DNA of 64,000 nucleotides, from assembly GCF_042697365.1 (NCBI RefSeq), contig NZ_CP137604.1; one strand, 5' to 3'. This document shows, piece by piece, positions 51,122-59,626 of this stretch; the first letter of the stretch is position 1; each line of letters starts with the position of its first letter. The notes under the pieces were generated by a model, which saw only the letters and a list, made by a program, of their open reading frames with translations, ran no database searches and had not been told where the DNA came from. The DNA is from Brucella pseudintermedia. GTDB lineage: Bacteria; Pseudomonadota; Alphaproteobacteria; Rhizobiales; Rhizobiaceae. Both the position numbers and the translations under genes were made by a program.

Positions 51122-51225
51122 CAGGGCAGTAAGGCAATAGGGCAGTATGTGATGGCCGCGATCAATACAGTCCCAAATTCCTTATTTTCCCTACTGCCTT
51201 ACTGCCCTATTGCCTTACTGCCCTG
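51122..51225. repeat. 26-bp perfect inverted repeat between ccoP and ccoG
   Basis: The 26 bases at 51122-51147 (starting CAGGGCAGTAAGGCAATAGG) are the exact complement of 51200-51225, with a 52-base loop. Each arm itself repeats the unit GGCAGTA or GGCAATA. An extra half-unit precedes the right arm at 51192-51199. The element lies 18 bases upstream of ccoG and 22 bases downstream of ccoP on the transcribed strand. Confidence 0.8.
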
Positions 51226-51246
51226 TAGTCAGGCTTCGCAGCCTGA

Positions 51247-52119
51247 CTACTCGCCACCGCCCAACGAATGGACGAAGATGGCAAGCTGCTTGACGGTCGC
51301 TTCGCCAAGGCGCGTTTCCCATGCGGGCATGACGCCATGCTTGGGATGCGAGACCTGACGCACGATGGCGTCCTCGCCGGAGCCGTAGAACCAGATGGCA
51401 TCCGTCAGGTTCGGTGCGCCGAACTCGCGCAGGCCCTTGGCGTCCGCGCCGTGGCAGACAGAGCAGTTCTCTGCGAAAACTTTCTGTCCTTCCGGCACCA
51501 TGTCGGGATTGTGCGGCGTGCCCGACAGGCTCACCACATAGGCGGCGACATCGCGGATCTGCTGCGGTTCCAGCATATCGGCAAAGACCGGCATTTCGGA
51601 AATTCGGGTGTCTGCATCGTCCGTCGAGCGCACGCCGTGACGGATCGTCGTCAGGATGTCGTCGATGGAACCGCCCCACAGCCAGTCATCGTCGTTGAGG
51701 TTCGGATATCCGGGCGCACCTTGCGCGCCGGAGCCGTGGCATTGCACGCAATTGACGCGGAAGGCAGCAGCGCCACCGGCAATCGCATATTGGCGCAGGT
51801 TTTCATCCGCCAGAATCTCGTGCACGTCCTTGGCCTTGATCTGGTCGATGATGCCCTGCCGCTCGCTGTCGATCCGCGCGGTTTCCTCCCAGAAAGCGCC
51901 GCGGCTGGACCAGCCGAGCATTCCGCCGGTGGAACTGGAAATCAGCGGCCAGGCCGGATAGGCGATCACATAGGCAAGCGCCCAGAAGATGGTCGCGTAG
52001 AATGTCCACAGCCACCAGCGGGGCATCGGATTGTCGAGTTCCTTGATGCCGTCCCATTCGTGGCCGGTGGTCGCGACGCCGGTTACTTCGTCGATTTGCT
52101 TGTCAGTCATTTGCGTCAT
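51247..52119 (-). CDS. ccoP: cbb3 oxidase diheme cytochrome c subunit
   Basis: A 290-residue subunit. An N-terminal helix (WWLWTFYATIFWALAYVIAY) is followed by two cytochrome c domains with CVQCH (about residue 124) and CSVCH (about residue 218), and late Met ligands (EMPVFAD, GVMPAW). It transfers electrons to CcoO/CcoN. Two start codons are possible (52119, 52110); the first overlaps ccoQ. Confidence 0.96.
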   Translation of the reverse strand: MTQMTDKQIDEVTGVATTGHEWDGIKELDNPMPRWWLWTFYATIFWALAYVIAYPAWPLISSSTGGMLGWSSRGAFWEETARIDSERQGIIDQIKAKDVHEILADENLRQYAIAGGAAAFRVNCVQCHGSGAQGAPGYPNLNDDDWLWGGSIDDILTTIRHGVRSTDDADTRISEMPVFADMLEPQQIRDVAAYVVSLSGTPHNPDMVPEGQKVFAENCSVCHGADAKGLREFGAPNLTDAIWFYGSGEDAIVRQVSHPKHGVMPAWETRLGEATVKQLAIFVHSLGGGE

Positions 52120-52261
52120 CCTTGAAAGGAATGTCCTTCGCGTGGTCGGCTAGCTGCTTGCTGCCCGGCCGGAAGGCGTAGAGAACGACGAAGAGAAAAA
52201 AGAGCGCCATGCCGAGCAGACCCCAGCTATCGGCGAAAGTGCGCATGGTATTGTAATCCAT
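52103..52261 (-). CDS. ccoQ: cbb3 oxidase subunit CcoQ (FixQ)
   Basis: A 52-residue protein. Translation gives MDYNTMRTFADSWGLLGMAL, then FFLFVVLYAFRPGSKQLADH and AKDIPFKDDAND: one membrane helix and the conserved F-R-P-G-x-K segment of FixQ. CcoQ stabilises the complex. It begins 15 bases after the ccoO stop, and its 3' end overlaps the ccoP start by 17 bases. Confidence 0.93.
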   Translation of the reverse strand: MDYNTMRTFADSWGLLGMALFFLFVVLYAFRPGSKQLADHAKDIPFKDDAND

Positions 52262-52276
52262 CGCTAAATCTCCGCT

Positions 52277-53008
52277 TTATCTCGCTTTGGGGGACTGGTC
52301 GTAGGTCGAGAAATCGACCAGCGTGCCGAGCATCTGGAGATAGGCGATGAGTGCGTCCATCTCCGAGATCATCTGCGGGTTGCCATCGAAATCACCGACC
52401 CTGGCCTTGGGATAGCGTGCCTCGACGCCGGACGTGTCAGCATCCGGCGTGGCCTGTGCCTTCAGATCGTCAAGCGCGTTGTCGATCATTTCCTGGCTGT
52501 AGGGCACGCCAACCGCCACATTGGCCTTCAGATTGGCCGCAATGTTGGAAGCCTCCAGCGGACGGTCCTTCAGGAAGGCATAGCTTGGCATGACCGATTC
52601 CGGCACCACGTCGCGCGGACGGACGAGATGCTGCACGTGCCACTCGTTCGAATAGCGGCCGCCGACGCGCGCGAGGTCGGGCCCCGTGCGCTTGGAGCCC
52701 CACTGGAAGGAATGATCGTACATGGATTCCGCCGCGAGGCTGTAATGGCCGTAGCGCTCCACCTCGTCACGGAAAGGACGGATCATCTGGCTGTGGCAGA
52801 GATAGCAGCCTTCACGCACGTAGACGTCGCGGCCCGCCAGTTCCAGCGGTGAATAGGGGCGCATGCCCTCCACCTTCTCGATGGTGTTTTCGAGATAGAA
52901 GAGCGGTGCGATTTCCACGATGCCGCCAACCGTAACCACGGCGAGCGATGCGATCAGCAGCAGCGTTGCGTTCTTCTCCAGCTTGGAGTGGTTCTTTAGT
53001 ATCGACAT
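52277..53008 (-). CDS. ccoO: cbb3 oxidase monoheme cytochrome c subunit
   Basis: A 243-residue subunit with an N-terminal helix (LLLIASLAVVTVGGIVEIAP) and one heme site CYLCH in VREGCYLCHSQMIRPF, followed by the conserved GHYSLAAESMYDHSFQWGSKRTGPDLARVGGRY-type region (seen in parts). Met ligands lie in VMPSYAF and further on. It passes electrons to CcoN. It follows ccoN by 14 bases. Confidence 0.96.
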   Translation of the reverse strand: MSILKNHSKLEKNATLLLIASLAVVTVGGIVEIAPLFYLENTIEKVEGMRPYSPLELAGRDVYVREGCYLCHSQMIRPFRDEVERYGHYSLAAESMYDHSFQWGSKRTGPDLARVGGRYSNEWHVQHLVRPRDVVPESVMPSYAFLKDRPLEASNIAANLKANVAVGVPYSQEMIDNALDDLKAQATPDADTSGVEARYPKARVGDFDGNPQMISEMDALIAYLQMLGTLVDFSTYDQSPKAR

Positions 53009-53022
53009 AAATCACACGCTCC

Positions 53023-54648
53023 TTATTCGGCAGGCTGCATGGCTGCACCGGCTACAGTCCGGGTGCCGCCCATCGGGGCTTCGTTGCGCAGATTGCCGCG
53101 AATGGTCTGATAGACGTTCCAGGCCATCACGAAGCCGCCGGCGAGGTAGAGCACGCCGCCAAGCGTACGGATGACGTAGTATGGGAACATGGCGAGCACG
53201 GTTTCCGCGAAGGAATAGACGAGGAAGCCCTGATCGTCGTATTCGCGCCACATCAGGCCCTGCTGGATACCGGCGACCCACATGGCAGCCGCATAGAGAA
53301 CGATGCCGAGCGTCGCCAGCCAGAAGTGCCAGTTGACCATGCGGATCGAATAGAGCCGCTGGCGGTTCCACAGCTTCGGCGCCAGATAGTAGACGGCGGC
53401 AAACGAGATCATGCCGTTCCAGCCAAGCGCCCCCGCATGAACGTGACCGATGGTCCAGTCCGTATAGTGCGAGAGCGAGTTGACGGCCTTGATCGACAGC
53501 ATCGGGCCTTCAAATGTCGCCATGCCGTAGAAGGCGATGGCGGCAACCATCAGGCGGATGATCGGATCGGTGCGAACCTTGTCCCAAGCGCCCGAAAGCG
53601 TCATCAGGCCGTTGATCATGCCGCCCCACGACGGCATCCACAGCATGATGGAGAAGACCATGCCGAGCGTCTGCGCCCAGTCGGGAACGGCGGTGTAATG
53701 CAGATGGTGCGGACCGGCCCAGATATAGAGGAAGATGATCGACCAGAAGTGCACGATCGACAGGCGGTAGGAATAGATCGGGCGCTCTGCCTGCTTCGGC
53801 ACGAAATAGTACATCATGGCCAGGAACGGCACGGTCAGGAAGAAGGCGACGGCGTTGTGGCCATACCACCACTGCGTCACCGCATCCTGCACGCCCGCGA
53901 AGGCTGAATAGCTCTTCACGCCGAGGAACGAGACCGGGATCGCCAGGTTGTTGACGATGTGCAGCATGGCAATGGTGATGATGAAGGACAGGTAGAACCA
54001 GTTCGCCACATAGATATGCGGCTCCTTGCGCTTCAGGATCGTGCCGAGGAAGACGACCAGATAGGCGACCCAGACAATGGTGAGCCAGATGTCGACATAC
54101 CATTCCGGTTCTGCATATTCGCGGCTCTGCGTGATGCCGAGCAGGTAGCCGGTCGCGGCCATGACGATGAAGAGCTGGTAGCCCCAGAACACGAACCATG
54201 CGAGGTCGCCGCCGATGAGCCGGGCGCGGCAGGTGCGCTGCACGACATAGAAGGACGAGCAGATCAGCGCATTGCCGCCGAATGCGAAGATCACCGCAGA
54301 AGTGTGCAGCGGACGCAGGCGGCCGAAGTTCAGATAGGGTTCCAGATTGAGATCGGGAAAGGCGAGTTGCGCGGCGATGACCACACCGACCAGAAAGCCG
54401 ACGACGCCCCAGAAAACCGTTGCGATCACGCCGTAGCGAATGGGCCCGTCCATATAGGTGGACGTATCGACCTTTTTCGGCGTCAGGCCGTAATCGGCAT
54501 TCCGCATCAGAAGAATGGTGAAGATGGCCAGTGTAGCGAACAGAATCCACATGTGGGTTCTGAACAGCTCATCATGGGAAAATCCGGCCAGAAGCACGGC
54601 AAAAAGTGCTCCCAGACCGGACAGGACTGTTCCAGCGGCGTAGTTCAT
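53023..54648 (-). CDS. ccoN: cbb3-type cytochrome c oxidase catalytic subunit
   Basis: A 541-residue heme-copper oxidase subunit with about 12 helices, carrying low-spin heme b, heme b3 and CuB. Conserved histidine segments: LHTSAVIFAFGGNALI, YVVQRTCRARL, QWWYGHNAVAFFLTVPFLAM, IVHFWSIIFLYIWAGPHHLHYT and HYTDWTIGHVHAGALGWNG. This oxidase works at low oxygen and pumps protons. Transcription runs ccoN-O-Q-P-G-H-I-S. A perfect FNR/FixK box lies about 90 bases upstream. Confidence 0.97.
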   Translation of the reverse strand: MNYAAGTVLSGLGALFAVLLAGFSHDELFRTHMWILFATLAIFTILLMRNADYGLTPKKVDTSTYMDGPIRYGVIATVFWGVVGFLVGVVIAAQLAFPDLNLEPYLNFGRLRPLHTSAVIFAFGGNALICSSFYVVQRTCRARLIGGDLAWFVFWGYQLFIVMAATGYLLGITQSREYAEPEWYVDIWLTIVWVAYLVVFLGTILKRKEPHIYVANWFYLSFIITIAMLHIVNNLAIPVSFLGVKSYSAFAGVQDAVTQWWYGHNAVAFFLTVPFLAMMYYFVPKQAERPIYSYRLSIVHFWSIIFLYIWAGPHHLHYTAVPDWAQTLGMVFSIMLWMPSWGGMINGLMTLSGAWDKVRTDPIIRLMVAAIAFYGMATFEGPMLSIKAVNSLSHYTDWTIGHVHAGALGWNGMISFAAVYYLAPKLWNRQRLYSIRMVNWHFWLATLGIVLYAAAMWVAGIQQGLMWREYDDQGFLVYSFAETVLAMFPYYVIRTLGGVLYLAGGFVMAWNVYQTIRGNLRNEAPMGGTRTVAGAAMQPAE

Positions 54649-54696
54649 GAAATCCCCTCGCAGCGCATGACAAGAGCCGTCTCGGATGAGACAGCA

Positions 54697-54715
54697 ATAG
54701 CGATAGGTTCGCTAT
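54697..54715. promoter_or_regulatory. 19-bp palindrome near the predicted ccoN transcription start
   Basis: ATAGCGA-TAGGT-TCGCTAT has perfect 7-base arms. It falls where the start is expected if the FNR box at 54739-54752 works at -41.5 (start near 54704 on the minus strand). It could be a second operator or a 5' UTR hairpin. Confidence 0.4.
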
Positions 54716-54738
54716 CTGCGCTCGGGGTGCGCGTGTCA

Positions 54739-54752
54739 TTGATCTAAATCAA
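54739..54752. promoter_or_regulatory. FNR/FixK-type box upstream of ccoNOQP
   Basis: TTGATCTAAATCAA matches TTGAT-N4-ATCAA exactly. FNR/FixK/FnrN control of ccoNOQP by low oxygen is well established in alphaproteobacteria, and the position fits an activating site for the minus-strand operon. Confidence 0.88.
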
Positions 54753-54810
54753 AGAGCGGCGGAAAGAGCTGTGGCATGGCAAGGGCCGTCAGGTCTGCGC
54801 CTTCCGGCTG

Positions 54811-56172
54811 TCAGCCGACGGGGGTGCCGGGAATGACGAATTCCGCCCGAAGGCCGCCCTCGGGGCGGTTGTTCAGCCGCAATTCGCCACCCATCCGCTC
54901 CACCGCCATTTTCACGATGGGCAGTCCAAGGCCGCTGCCGGTCTCGTTGCGGTGCGTGCCGCGGAAGAAGCGTTCAGTCACATGCGGCATTTCGCCCTCG
55001 GGAATGCCGGGGCCGCCATCCTCCACGACAAGCCGCACCTTGCCGTTTTCCGTTTCGATGCGGCAATGCACGGTTTCGCCCATCGGCGAGTGATTGACGG
55101 CATTTTCAATCAGGTTGCGGGCAGCAAGCGTGAAGAAATGCGGGGAAGGCAGTTGCACCAGCGGCATGGTTTTCGGCAGTTCGATGGAAACGCCGCGCTG
55201 CGCCGCGAGCATTCGCATGTCTGTGGAAACCGCGACCAGAAGCTGGCACGCCGGTTCATATGCGGATGTTTCCATTTCTTCGCCGGTTTCGAGTGCTGCC
55301 AGATCAAGCAACTGGTTGACAAGGCGGCTGGTGCGGTCGACGCCCGCCGCGATCTGGCGCACCGCATTGGCGCGTATCGTTTCATCCTTTGCGCCCGCGG
55401 CAATCTGCGCCTGCGTCTTTAGCCCGGCAAGCGGCGTCTTCAATTCATGCGCCGCGAAGATCGCAAAGTTGCGCTCGCGCTCGCGCGCCTCCTCAACGCG
55501 ATGGAAAAGCCCGTTCAGCGCGGTGACCGCAGGCGCAATTTCGCTCGGCAAATTCTGTTCGGGAAGCGGATGCAGGTCTTCTGCCCGCCGTTTGGAAAGC
55601 ACCGACGCAAGGCGGCTCAGCGGATCGAGGCCCCGCCGCACGCACAGCCAGATCATGATCGCCAGAACGGGCAGCATCAACAAGGCTGGCAGCACGAGAC
55701 CCGTCACGACATTCTGGACCAGCCTTTCGCGTACGCTGAGGCTATCGCCGACCATGACGCGCAGGCCGAGCTGGGTATTTTCCACCGCGAAAACACGCCA
55801 GCGGTCGCCCGCCACTTCTGTATCGGAAAAGCCGTTCGCGATATTGGTGAGCCGCACGCCCGGCGCGCTTTCGGAGCGTCCCACAAGCCTGCCGTCGAGC
55901 GCCCATATCTGGCAGAAAAGCTGCCGGTCGTAGATCGGAAAATCGGGGAGCGGTTTCAGCGAAAGCTGTCCGCCGTCGCCGTCCGGCCCCACCTCCACCC
56001 GATGCTCGCTCAGAAGCGAATTGACCATGCGCGCGGCTTCCATCAGGCGCGCATCAAGCACTTTTTCAAGTTGCGACTGGGTGCTGTTGTGTATCCATAT
56101 CACGGCGAACAGCCAGACAAGGCACGTAACGCCGATGAGGATGCCGGTCAGGCGGCTGCGAATGGAATTCAT
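54811..56172 (-). CDS. Sensor histidine kinase (QseC/PmrB-like)
   Basis: A 453-residue inner-membrane kinase. N-terminal helix RLTGILIGVTCLVWLFAVIW, a periplasmic sensor of about 130 residues, a second helix LPALLMLPVLAIMIWL, HAMP, then the phospho-His in FAAHELKTPLAGLKTQ, and ATPase boxes NLIENAVNHSPMG, VEDGGPGIP, FRGTHRNETGSGLGLPIV. ATG 56172 overlaps the response-regulator stop (ATGA) and fits the family start; longer readings lie inside the regulator gene. The signal is unknown. The system lies divergent to dsbD. Confidence 0.92.
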   Translation of the reverse strand: MNSIRSRLTGILIGVTCLVWLFAVIWIHNSTQSQLEKVLDARLMEAARMVNSLLSEHRVEVGPDGDGGQLSLKPLPDFPIYDRQLFCQIWALDGRLVGRSESAPGVRLTNIANGFSDTEVAGDRWRVFAVENTQLGLRVMVGDSLSVRERLVQNVVTGLVLPALLMLPVLAIMIWLCVRRGLDPLSRLASVLSKRRAEDLHPLPEQNLPSEIAPAVTALNGLFHRVEEARERERNFAIFAAHELKTPLAGLKTQAQIAAGAKDETIRANAVRQIAAGVDRTSRLVNQLLDLAALETGEEMETSAYEPACQLLVAVSTDMRMLAAQRGVSIELPKTMPLVQLPSPHFFTLAARNLIENAVNHSPMGETVHCRIETENGKVRLVVEDGGPGIPEGEMPHVTERFFRGTHRNETGSGLGLPIVKMAVERMGGELRLNNRPEGGLRAEFVIPGTPVG

Positions 56173-56834
56173 GCCTTTGCTCCCGCCAGCCGGTAGCCGA
56201 CCCCGCGCACGGTTTCGATATAGTCCGAACCGAGCTTCGCCCGCAGATGGTGGATATGCACTTCCACTGCATTGCTCTCCACTTCCTCCTGCCAGCCGTA
56301 AAGCGCCTCTTCCAGCGAGGATTTGGACAAGGTGGCGGCGGGCCGCTCCATCAGGGCGCGCAGGATGGAAAATTCGCGCCGGGTCAGCCGCACGGGTTCC
56401 CCATGGAAACGCACCGACATCTCCGCCGGGTCGAGCTCGACGCCGCGCCACTCCATGAGGGCACTGGCGCGTCCAGCACCCCGGCGCGCAACTGCGCGCA
56501 CGCGGGCCGCAAGCTCGTGCAGATCGAAGGGCTTGCCGACATAATCGTCCGCACCGGCGTCAAGGCCCGCGATACGCTCGGGCACCTGATCGCGCGCGGT
56601 CAGCAGCAGAACCGGCGTCTCGTCGCGGCCGCGCCGCATGGATTTCAGAATATCGAGGCCCGATCCATCGGGCAGCATCAGGTCGAGCACCACGGCATTG
56701 TAATTCTGCGCGGCAAGGGCTGCCTCGGCATCGCCGCAACTGGAAACGGCATCCACGGTGAAACCGGCAAGCCCAAGCCCTACGGTCAGTCCGTCGAGAA
56801 GGATCGTGTCATCTTCCACCACGAGTATGCGCAT
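56169..56834 (-). CDS. OmpR-family response regulator
   Basis: A 221-residue regulator: receiver domain (MRILVVEDDTILLDGL, phospho-Asp in AVVLDLMLPDGSG, Lys in DDYVGKPFDLHELAARVRAV) and a C-terminal winged helix (LTRREFSILRALMERPAATL, HIHHLRAKLGSDYIETVRGVGYRL). It is the first gene of a two-gene operon with the kinase and is divergent from dsbD-ldt-dsbA-like genes by about 130 bases, so those may be its targets. Confidence 0.93.
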   Translation of the reverse strand: MRILVVEDDTILLDGLTVGLGLAGFTVDAVSSCGDAEAALAAQNYNAVVLDLMLPDGSGLDILKSMRRGRDETPVLLLTARDQVPERIAGLDAGADDYVGKPFDLHELAARVRAVARRGAGRASALMEWRGVELDPAEMSVRFHGEPVRLTRREFSILRALMERPAATLSKSSLEEALYGWQEEVESNAVEVHIHHLRAKLGSDYIETVRGVGYRLAGAKA

Positions 56835-56963
56835 GAATTCCTGTTTCTGCCTTTATTGGTGTTTAACCCCGCGTGGACTTTTCCCCGCGCCAGCTTAAGG
56901 CTGCCTTAAGGTGGCGGGCACATTCGCTTTTTGCAACATGATCCAATTTATCCGAATCGAATT

Positions 56964-58790
56964 ATGCGGAAAACCGTGACACGTCTTTTTGCGAGCCTTG
57001 CAAGCATCACCCTCGCCCTGTTTCTGGCGACCGGTTCGGCTGTCGGCTCCAGCCCGCTGCCGGCCGATCAGGCTTTTCGCCTGAGCGTAACGAAGGATAC
57101 GGATGGCCGTCTTGTGCTCAACTGGCAGATTGCTGGCGGTTACTATCTTTATCGCGACCACATCGAGGCGAAGGACGGGCAGGGAAACGCGCTTGCGGTC
57201 GACACGCAGCCCGGCCAGCCAAAGGACGATCCGAATTTCGGGCGGCTTGAGGTCTATTACACCCACGCCACGGCAAGCGTGAAAGCGGACGCACAGCCGC
57301 TGGAACTGACCTATCAGGGCTGCCAGGAAGACGGCATCTGCTACCGTCCGGAAACGAGGACCATCGATCCCGTCACGCTCGCAATATCGAGCGAGAAAGG
57401 CCAGAAAGCCAAGCTGCTGACGCAGGCATCGGCATTCGCGCCCGCTTCTGCATCAGCCGCTCCGCAAGGTGCGGCATTTGCCCTCGCGCCTGAAAAAGGC
57501 ATGGTCGAGGGGCTGCTTGACCGGGGCGGCACCGGGCTGGTGATCGCCGCATTTCTGGCTTTCGGCGTGCTGCTTGCCTTCACGCCGTGCGTTTTTCCGA
57601 TCTATCCCATTCTTGCCGGAACGCTGGCGCGGGAAGGGGAGAAGCTGACGGCAAAGCGCGGCTTCGTGCTTTCCGCCGTCTATGTCGTCAGCCTGGCGCT
57701 GGGCTTCGCCGTGGTTGGTGCAATCGCAGGCTGGTCGGGGCAGAACCTGCAAATGGTGCTGCAATCCAGATGGACAGCACTGGTGCTGGCAGGAATCTTC
57801 ACGCTTCTGGCGCTCTCCATGTTCGGCCTGTTCCAGATCCAGCTTCCCAATTCATGGGTCAGCGCGATTTCCTCGGCTACAGGCCCCAATGGCCAGCAGC
57901 GGACAGGTTCCAAGCGGTCGGCGGCGATACTCGGCTTCTCGTCCGTGCTGATTGTCGGCCCGTGCGTTACGGCGCCGCTCGCGGGCGCGCTCCTTTATAT
58001 CGCGCAGACCGCCAATGTCGCGCTCGGTGCTACCGCCCTCTTTGCGCTCGGCATCGGCAAGGGATTGCCGCTCATTGCCTTCGCTACGCTCGGCGCGGGC
58101 ACGCTTCCGCGCGCAGGCGCATGGATGGAAACGGTGAAGCAGGTTTTCGGCTTCGGTTTTCTCGCCACCGCAATCTTCATGGCCGCGCCGCTGTTGCCGC
58201 CGGGCGTGGACATGGTGCTGTGGGCGCTTCTGCTTTTCGGGGCTGCAAGTTTCGCATTCCTCAAAATTCCGGGGCGCAGCGTTGTCGCCCGCACCATCGG
58301 CACGGCAGCCTTCGTTTACGGCGTCATTTTGATGCTTGGCGTGGCTTCGGGCGGAAAAGACCCATTGCAACCGCTGGCCGCATTCGGTAACCGTGGCGGC
58401 AATCAGAATCTGGCCGCGCTGCAATTTGCGCCGGTCGAGACTGTTTCTTCCCTTCAGGAGAAACTTGGCAAAGCGCGCGGCGATAGGCCGACGCTTGTCT
58501 ATTTCACGGCGGATTGGTGCGTAAGCTGTTCCGCCGTGGAGCGCCGGGTTTTGCCTGATGCTGGCGTGAAGAAGGCATTGGAAGGCTATCAGCTTGTCAA
58601 GGCGGATATTTCCGAGCTGACAGCAGGCAATGCCGATCTGATGGCAAAGCTGGGTGTAGCCGGTCCGCCGACGATGATCTTCTTCGATCGCATCAGCAAG
58701 GAACCGGAGGGAACCAGATTGGTGGGCGACGTCACAGCCGCCTCTATCGAACGCTCGGTCGGCCTTTTGAGCGCGGACCGGAAACAATGA
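56964..58790 (+). CDS. dsbD: Thiol:disulfide interchange protein DsbD
   Basis: A 608-residue inner-membrane protein that carries reducing power from cytoplasmic thioredoxin to the periplasm. It has a signal peptide, an N-terminal domain with the Cys pair in YQGCQEDGICYRP, eight central helices with membrane cysteines in FTPCVFPIYPI and VGPCVTAPLAG, and a C-terminal thioredoxin domain with FTADWCVSCSAVE. The four or more Cys positions are intact. ATG 56964 fits a signal-peptide start; the longer TTG reading at 56931 adds 11 residues. The 3' end overlaps the next gene by ATGA. Confidence 0.95.
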   Translation: MRKTVTRLFASLASITLALFLATGSAVGSSPLPADQAFRLSVTKDTDGRLVLNWQIAGGYYLYRDHIEAKDGQGNALAVDTQPGQPKDDPNFGRLEVYYTHATASVKADAQPLELTYQGCQEDGICYRPETRTIDPVTLAISSEKGQKAKLLTQASAFAPASASAAPQGAAFALAPEKGMVEGLLDRGGTGLVIAAFLAFGVLLAFTPCVFPIYPILAGTLAREGEKLTAKRGFVLSAVYVVSLALGFAVVGAIAGWSGQNLQMVLQSRWTALVLAGIFTLLALSMFGLFQIQLPNSWVSAISSATGPNGQQRTGSKRSAAILGFSSVLIVGPCVTAPLAGALLYIAQTANVALGATALFALGIGKGLPLIAFATLGAGTLPRAGAWMETVKQVFGFGFLATAIFMAAPLLPPGVDMVLWALLLFGAASFAFLKIPGRSVVARTIGTAAFVYGVILMLGVASGGKDPLQPLAAFGNRGGNQNLAALQFAPVETVSSLQEKLGKARGDRPTLVYFTADWCVSCSAVERRVLPDAGVKKALEGYQLVKADISELTAGNADLMAKLGVAGPPTMIFFDRISKEPEGTRLVGDVTAASIERSVGLLSADRKQ

Positions 58791-59626
58791 TGAAATGTAT
58801 TGAAATTGGCCCGGGGGCAAGGAAATTGACTATACTGAATGAGAAGCCGGACGCACGAAAATCACTGTTCCGGGTGGCTGTCATTGCCTGTCTGCCTTTT
58901 GTTGCCGCAGCCTGCACGACTGCGTCCGCGGATCGGCCGATTGCTGTCACCATGCCGCAGCCGGCGGCTTTCACGCCTCAGCCCGTTGCGGCGGAGCCCG
59001 TTGCAGCGGAACCAGTGAGCCAGCCTGCGCCGGAAGTGCAGACGGCCAGAAGCGAATATGAGACCATCTATGGCGCGGTGAACGATCGCGGCAATCTCAT
59101 CCCGGCGCTCGATGTCAGCAAGATCGCCGAGCGCAATCTGCGCCGCGAAGTCGATTATGCCACGAACGAGCCGGTCGGAACCATCGTGGTCGATCCCTAT
59201 GCGCGCTATCTCTACCTTGTGCAGCCGGGCGGCAAGGCGATCCGTTATTCGGTGGGCGTTGGCCGCGCGGGTCTGACTTTCTCCGGCGATGCGAAGGTCG
59301 CCTACAAGGCGCAGTGGCCGCGCTGGACGCCGACCGCCAACATGATCAAGCGCAATCCGGAGCATTACGCAAAATACGCGAAGGGCCTTGAGGGCGGCAT
59401 CCGCAATCCGCTCGGCGCCCGCGCGCTCTATCTCTATCGTGATGGCAAGGACACGCTTTACCGCATCCACGGCACCAATGAGCCTTGGTCCGTCGGCAAG
59501 GCCGCATCGTCCGGCTGCATCCGCCTCTATAATCAGGACATCCTCGATCTCTACAAACGCGCCAATTCCGGTGCGCGTGTCGTCGTGTTGGATAAATCCC
59601 AATCAGGCAAAGGAGCAAGCTCGTGA
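58787..59626 (+). CDS. L,D-transpeptidase lipoprotein (YkuD/ErfK family)
   Basis: A 279-residue protein with an N-terminal hydrophobic segment ending AAACTT (lipobox-like), an Ala/Pro/Glu-rich linker (about residues 45-90), then a YkuD domain. It shows GTIVVDPYARYLYLVQPGGK, VGRAGLTFSG and the catalytic YRIHGTNEPWSVGKAASSGC with His and Cys. Such enzymes form 3-3 crosslinks in peptidoglycan, and in Brucella some attach outer-membrane beta-barrels to it. Translation is coupled to dsbD by ATGA, and the next gene begins at its stop. Confidence 0.9.
   Translation: MMKCIEIGPGARKLTILNEKPDARKSLFRVAVIACLPFVAAACTTASADRPIAVTMPQPAAFTPQPVAAEPVAAEPVSQPAPEVQTARSEYETIYGAVNDRGNLIPALDVSKIAERNLRREVDYATNEPVGTIVVDPYARYLYLVQPGGKAIRYSVGVGRAGLTFSGDAKVAYKAQWPRWTPTANMIKRNPEHYAKYAKGLEGGIRNPLGARALYLYRDGKDTLYRIHGTNEPWSVGKAASSGCIRLYNQDILDLYKRANSGARVVVLDKSQSGKGASS

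Noticed and set aside
51122..51225. CRISPR-like repeat array at the ccoP-ccoG boundary
   Set aside because: The repeats are inverted and not regularly spaced, and no cas genes are present.
56931..56963. Upstream TTG start for dsbD
   Set aside because: It adds 11 residues before a normal signal peptide, with no ribosome site.
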